A DNA stretch of 64,000 nt from Jacaranda mimosifolia (Eukaryota > Streptophyta > Magnoliopsida > Lamiales > Bignoniaceae), in assembly GCA_018894105.1 (NCBI GenBank), contig CM032126.1:13233001-13297000 (forward strand), in the 5' to 3' direction. A program made the position numbers and the translations under genes. Positions 58,341-64,000 of this stretch are shown here, piece after piece (positions within the stretch are counted from its first letter, which is position 1; every line of letters starts with the position of its first letter). Under the pieces are notes generated by a model. It saw only the letters and a program-made list of their open reading frames with translations. It did no database searches and was not told where the DNA came from.

Positions 58341-60340
58341 GTTTGGGCAAATACCTGGGATCTTAAGGGGATCTCCACTCTTTAGAAAAAGAGAAAAACG
58401 TAAATTTGAAAGGAATCAAGTTTTGATATGTAGAAAGTGAAAGCATAATGTATATTAAAATATACGACATTAGAGTAGTTACATGTATAATTAGTAGGGT
58501 AGATTATAATGTCTATAAAACTTATAATGGAGAGAGTATATACAAAGAGTTTAAAGATAGTATACATAGAGAGTTAAAAGGAGAATGGTGCTCTTCCTTA
58601 TGGCTTCTGGTGGGGTCACCAAGATGTGGGCTCCCTGCTTTGGATATAAATAAAAAATTTAGAATTACTTTAAAAGATAAGTAAGCAGAACTTCAAGAAA
58701 AATTAGTGGTTTTGATTAATCTAATTAATGCTACTATTATATTTGTCTAGTGCCTCATATATACTATAGCTATTTTTAGACAGCAAAGCATTTAGTTTCT
58801 CTTAATAAAGAAAACGCTCAGAAACATATTTTTGAAAATTACTTCAGTTTTTTGTATAAATTTGATTAACATATCTTTAAAAGCTTTTCTGGTGCGTATA
58901 GGGGTTCTATGCTAGTTTTGATGACATACTACTCCATTTTAAATATTAGAGGATAAAATTTGATATAATTGAAAAAATTATGAATTTGAAACAAAAAAAT
59001 GAGACAATTTCCAAAACTTGGATATGATATTTCTTTTCTTTTCTTTCTTTTTTTTTACACCTATTTGTTGAAATTATTAGTACTAGCGGCTGTATCATGC
59101 AGTCCTGGTGCAAATGAGTACTATTTAAGTGAAACATATTTTTCTCTTGAAATTTTTTTGTTTAGTAGAATAAAAGTTAATTAATAAATTACATATTAAT
59201 TAATTTTTTTGTTATAATGATGCACTTAAAAGGTTACAAAAAATTCTATAGAAAAGACACTATATAACTAAAAAACTAATGTATAACAAAATCAACATAA
59301 CCAAGTTATTCTTTCAATCACAATAAAATTAAAGTATCAAACTGAAAGAATAGATGAAAATGCAATAAGTTCTCAATCCAATTTTGCTAATGCGACTAAT
59401 ATACATCAAAATTAGTTATTTTGCTCAAAAAATCAAACCACGCGTATAGCCCGGAGAGAAAGCAATAAAGAATTTATTTCACAAATCAAACAAAAGATGC
59501 TGAATTTTATTCATACAAAATTTGAATTGCATTGAATTTTGAATTCCTCTATTAGTTTGAATTTGCAAAATCCGATCTACAATTCCAACAAAATCCCAAG
59601 TGAATTAGTTATCTCTCAATAATTCATTAAAAGAAATAATCATAACATACACCAGTTGTATTCCAATGCATAAAAACAAACACGTAGTATTATTAACTGT
59701 GGTAGAAAACCTCAGGAAGACCCTATATGAAATTCAAATTGCATTGAATTCCGGATTCCTTTATTTGTTCATAAATATTTAAAGAAAAAGCCCCACCAAT
59801 AATTTCTCTCATTCCTTTAGAACAATTGCATATACTCACTTGGACTTTACAAAAGCCTACAATTCCAACAAAATACCAAGTAAATGAATTATCACTTGAT
59901 AATTCATTAAAAAGATAACCATAACACACATTAATTGCATTCTAATATATAGAAAAAATACGTAGTATTGTTACTTGTGGTAGAGAACCTTAGGAAGGCC
60001 CTAGCTATAGTTGAACCGATTGGCGAGGCATTATGGATAGCAAGAAGGGGGAGAATTAGTGGGGAAAGGTGTTACAGATATTGGGGAGAGGGAGAATTAG
60101 TGGGGAAAAGAGTTATGGTTACTGGGAGTTATACATTTGTTATAGATGGTAATTGATAAATTATTTTGATTTGCTTTCTAGATATCTTATAGGGTATTTT
60201 TGGTAAATAATATTTTGGTATAGCTTGGTGAAAACTGCCATTTATGAGAGTAAAAAGCCTTCTCCTTTTATATAGTATAGATAAAATATATAACAAAAGA
60301 AAAGTGAATATCATTCATGCTTAAGAAACCATTCGAATAA
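58341..60340. other. Unassigned AT-rich DNA
   Basis: No gene recognised. It contains the degenerate tandem duplication at 59510-60005 and a short tandem of GGGAGAATTAGTGGGGAAA at about 60047-60108. Confidence 0.4.
59510..60005. repeat. Degenerate tandem duplication, unit about 215-280 bp
   Basis: Shared landmarks in order: AATTGCATTGAATT (59525 and 59737), ACAATTCCAACAAAAT (about 59580 and 59857), ATAATTCATTAAAA (59618 and 59899), CGTAGTATT (59683 and 59961), GGAAG(A/G)CCCTA (59714 and 59994). Offsets grow from about 212 to 280, so one copy has a gain or loss of some 65 bp near its start. Confidence 0.8.
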
Positions 60341-60959
60341 TAAATACCTAATTTCCAAGTAGGATTTTAACTTCGATTGTGAATTCACACATGCCATTTT
60401 CAACAATTCAATTCATCTATTCATTCAATTTATTTAACGTTTTCTTGAGTGCCAAATGCAATGAGCATGCTGCTATCTAAATTCATTACCAAATCATAAA
60501 AAGATAGGTTGGGGATGGGGGAAGGAACTCACCAGAATCTTGTAAAAATCAATAAGAATTTCATTTGAAAGTACCAAATTTTCATAGCCATTAGAATTGA
60601 ATTTCCCTATTTGTAAATTTTGGAATTGGAGATCATCCCATAGTTTTCCGTTGTGTTAATCAAGAAGGTTTGACCATCCATGCATTTTGACCTTATAGGA
60701 TATGCCAACCGAAAAAGCATAAAAGATAAAATTAGTACTTAGTTCAGAAGCACCAACACTAATTGACAAATAAGTCTCACAAAATATGTTAAAAAAAGGA
60801 TTTTGAAATGTTTACATTCCAATACACTGTAAAAACATATATTCAACCTATATGGCCATGCAAACTTGTTCCCTTTAAAAGAGGACAAACTCTTCGCTAC
60901 TTATCTTCATGCATTGACTGATCCATCCTAAATAAAATATAAAACAATGACATTTATAA
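60341..60959. other. AT-rich DNA 3' of the Ulp1-like pseudogene
   Basis: No gene recognised on either strand. Confidence 0.35.
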
Positions 60960-63720
60960 TCTAATGTATAAAGCAAAAAAAAAAAGCACAATTCATAATT
61001 TATTCCACTTTAATTACCTCATGAAATCAATTTTGCATCTTGTTGTCAAACATCAGATCAAGAAAATGTACAATTAAGCATCAAATCAAACAAATGTACA
61101 ACCCACAGTCATACCTATATATCTAATTACTTTAATTTTATTTTAACATAGAAATTTATTTATTAATAATATGATTTCAATGATCTATATCCATTTTCTT
61201 GAATTGGAACCCAACTAGCCCTTCTATAACTGAATATGTTCATAATATTCTTGAATAGGCAGTGATTTAGTTGTCACTCTCAAACATAAGTTGTACTTTA
61301 TAACTTAAAATAATATAATATTGTAAGATTATTACAACCATCAAAGATTTTATTTTTGAAAGTATTAAATATAGAATCAGTTCTCAATTTTACAACTTTC
61401 TTAGCGAGCTCCACGCATATGCATTTTTTGGGTATATATGTCACAAATTGTAATTTGTGAATTGTTATACTTGATGATGCACAATATCCAATGATCCTTC
61501 AAATCATGAATGGGGATGTACAGCTTTCGCAAATGCTCTATGTTATATGTGAATTTGACATGTCCCTCAAAGTATGTCTTGATATGCTACTTATCATTGT
61601 GGTTTAGGGTCAAGATGGTTTGCTGCATCATAAACAAATATCACAATTAAAATAATTTTGTACTTTTAATAAGTAAATTGAAATAAATTACTAAATTTAC
61701 ATACACAAAAGAAGGTTGGAAGAAACCATATTTGTGCATGTGAGTTCTCCATGTTCATCTTAAGTGAACATATGTATGCTACAACATCAATAATCTTAAC
61801 AAGATAAAATTATTAGTATAATTCAATATTATATTGATATATATATATATATATATCCAAGCATATAGTAAATATTCTTACATTGTTTGAGATATATTCA
61901 TCCGATCACAAGCACTTTATCATTGAATGACTCACACTCTACATGCAAAATTGACAGCCAATGTACTGCAAAACATTCAAAAACTTCTATTATACATATT
62001 TATCAAAAGAACATAATAAAGTTATTAATTATATGAAGGTAAATATAATCAAATAATTGTACAAAATAACATTATGAAACATTTCGTAATCTATTTCGTA
62101 TAGTTATTATTCAATTGTTAACCAAATACAAACTTATTTATCTCATTTTCACTTGCTTCAGGATTTAATGGGAACTCCTTACTTTCTTGAATTCTATCTA
62201 TTTCAAATGTATATTTTGTCAGGTCAATTACATTATCTTCCATCCAAATCGAACTACTAGTCCTTTAGAAGTCCAAGACTTGAACATGCTTATCCCTTAC
62301 TCTTCCATTATTTCGCAACTAGGGGCAGAGTGTGTCGATGCTACACTTTTTGAGTTTTATATTTATATTTGAAGACAAAATCCATGTGAGTTGACTTGAC
62401 TGTGATGATAAATATTGATTGACTCTTTTATGCTAGTTTTTATCGTCTTTGAAACTTTTGCTATAGAATTTTGTATTTGAGACAATAGCTCCTTAAGAAT
62501 TTAGTAATTCTCGTTATCCAATTGGGGTGTAGTTCTATTGTAACAATCATTACACTTAGACATAATATCTGTGACCATGTTCAGCAATTGATTTATATTA
62601 TTTTCCATCACATCAATCCTATCAGTCAATAATTTAATTTGACTTTCTAATCAAAACTCAATCCCCACATTGAGGAGTTCGATATCAACATGATCTTTAA
62701 TTTTCTTCTTGTTGGCATTGTTAATCTCACAATCACCTTGGTTATTATCCTTGTTGGTTCCTGGGTTGATGCCAAACAAAAGAACACAATGTTGCATGCT
62801 TACATATACTTATTCATTAGTGATGATCTGGTAATTTTTAAAGACAAGATACAACTAAATTCATTTATTTGACCTTGGCATTCCATTAACCACCCTTTGA
62901 CTGTACAATGTGACAATATAGTTGATCTATTCCTTGGTAAGTTGTTGGGTCAACGGGACATCGCTTGCTAAATTATCATCTATTTGACATTCATATGGTT
63001 GTATAGCATATTGAAGCACAAGCTGCATGAGTTCAAAAAAAAAGAGAAACTATTATAAACAAGGAGTAATTATATATATGTTTTAATGTAATATATGGTA
63101 ACCTTACCTGAAACAATAATATGCACCTTCTTATATGTGTGTTGTACGATTGGTTCTAACACCTCACACCATTATTAAGCATTTGATAAGTGAAAGTTGC
63201 CTAGTTGATTTTTGGTACTATAATCATATCAACTAGAAGATTTAAATATTTTAATTGCAAGATTCTACCATGTTCCAGTAAACAGAAATGCACCAAAAAT
63301 CAATACCAAGTGTATGACTTGAAATTGTATGTCATGCTCTCTGCTTTTTCCCTATCAATTCGTCAAATATACCAAATCAATCCTTTCTTCAACGATTTTG
63401 AACAAATGTGAGTATTTGTCTAACTCCAAATGGTGTTTTATGTAATTTTATATCTCTCCATACAAGTGGAATTTCAAGAACCTTGTGCACCACATCATCA
63501 CTTAAAATGAGTTCTTCTCTATGAATATTGAATGAGTTATTGTTAGGATCGTATTGCTCAACAAGCTAACGGAGCATCACCAAATCTAATGAGTCTATTT
63601 CCACATTTATCAATGCCCTAAACCTTAAACTTTGAATTGCATGACATTGTGGTTGGTTCAACGTGGCATTTGTATCAGTTATCTTGTTCATAGATGTCCT
63701 ATGCTAAAACTTTGATGCCT
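60960..63720 (-). pseudogene. Transposon-type Ulp1 (C48) protease gene with N-terminal mobile-domain-like part, degenerate
   Basis: Read on the minus strand. The N-terminal part is LRFRALINVEIDSLDLVMLR then LVEQYDPNNNSFNIHREELI and LSDDVVHKVLEIPL (about 63475-63660), resembling the plant-mobile-domain-like module that precedes Ulp1 in transposon proteins. Then come LMQLVLQYAIQPYECQIDDN (about 62970-63030) and a coiled-coil-like run LTDRIDVMENNINQLLNMV (about 62570-62630). The protease part has IIDVVAYICSLKM and IWFLPTFF (61705-61795), LYIPIHDLKDHWILCIIKYN (catalytic His at 61491-61493), ITICDIY (Asp) and DCGLYICL (Cys at 61105-61107). Ulp1-like proteases remove SUMO-type tags; in plants such genes are often carried by Mutator-like elements. 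Stops and shifts occur throughout. Some gaps may be introns. Confidence 0.72.
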
Positions 63721-64000
63721 ACACATAAAATCAACAAATTTGTAGGTAAACAATTTATGACTCATTTGTCTAAATGAATAATTTATCTAAAGTGAAACTC
63801 AAACAAGATAACAATACAAACAAAAATGGCATTCACAGTTAAAGTTTAATAGTAAATGTCTAAGCCTAAAATAAAATTTAATCATTTTTTGTAACAAACT
63901 AATCATGTTATCTTACGTTACGAATATCCATTATCAACAATCATATCATTCCACTAACATTAAGATACAAAACAATTTCAATCCATCTACAACTAATATA
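63721..64000. other. Window edge, upstream of the Ulp1-like pseudogene
   Basis: AT-rich; no coding recognised. The gene or its carrier element may continue past the window. Confidence 0.35.

Overview
This is a gene-poor, transposon-packed stretch of a flowering-plant nuclear genome, probably a dicot. It is AT-rich and holds one spliced plant gene of the DUF1005 family. The rest is plant-type retrotransposons (Copia, a Sirevirus-like Copia, two LINEs), DNA transposons (hAT, CACTA, their MITEs), a decayed endogenous plant pararetrovirus locus, a short plastid-like fragment and a degenerate Ulp1-protease gene of the kind carried by plant transposons. No rRNA, tRNA gene or CRISPR array was seen.

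Layout. 1-1.1 kb: a TIR element (335-1095) with a CACTA-type MITE inserted in it (456-824). 1.86-16.88 kb: a plus-strand LINE split by a 10.6-kb minus-strand Copia element (4453-15021, LTRs about 2.1 and 2.0 kb), which itself carries a hAT MITE with a perfect 8-bp target duplication (10628-11340). 17.5-20.0 kb: the DUF1005 gene, minus strand, two exons, 419 codons, apparently intact. 21.4-22.0 kb: a second hAT MITE with a perfect 8-bp duplication. 22.9-30.1 kb: an endogenous pararetrovirus on the minus strand in the order movement-like, coat-like, zinc knuckle, protease, reverse transcriptase, RNase H and a long C-terminal extension, flanked by inverted and tandemly duplicated fragments of itself. 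30.7-30.9 kb: plastid-like DNA. 30.9-35.7 kb: AT-rich intergenic DNA with microsatellites. 35.7-43.8 kb: a Sirevirus-like Copia with 0.6-kb LTRs, several polypurine tracts and an extra ORF downstream of pol.

43.8-58.3 kb: a minus-strand LINE split by a hAT element (44830-53386). The hAT transposase gene is split by a 6.06-kb CACTA element (45643-51706, TSD AAG), which in turn holds an inverted-repeat element whose arms are each a doublet of one unit (about 48290-49600). 58.3-60.3 kb: unassigned DNA with a degenerate tandem duplication. 61.0-63.7 kb: a minus-strand Ulp1/C48-like protease pseudogene whose His, Asp and Cys motifs can still be read.

The genes do not form a pathway. The window is a layered insertion record: each element interrupts an older one, so a relative order of events can be read directly. 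Nearly all transposon genes are broken by stops, frameshifts or loss of catalytic motifs. The only gene likely to serve the host is DUF1005. I see no convincing new functional system. The best leads are the RNase H C-terminal extension, the extra ORF of the Sirevirus-like element, the doublet-armed inverted element and the Ulp1-like gene.
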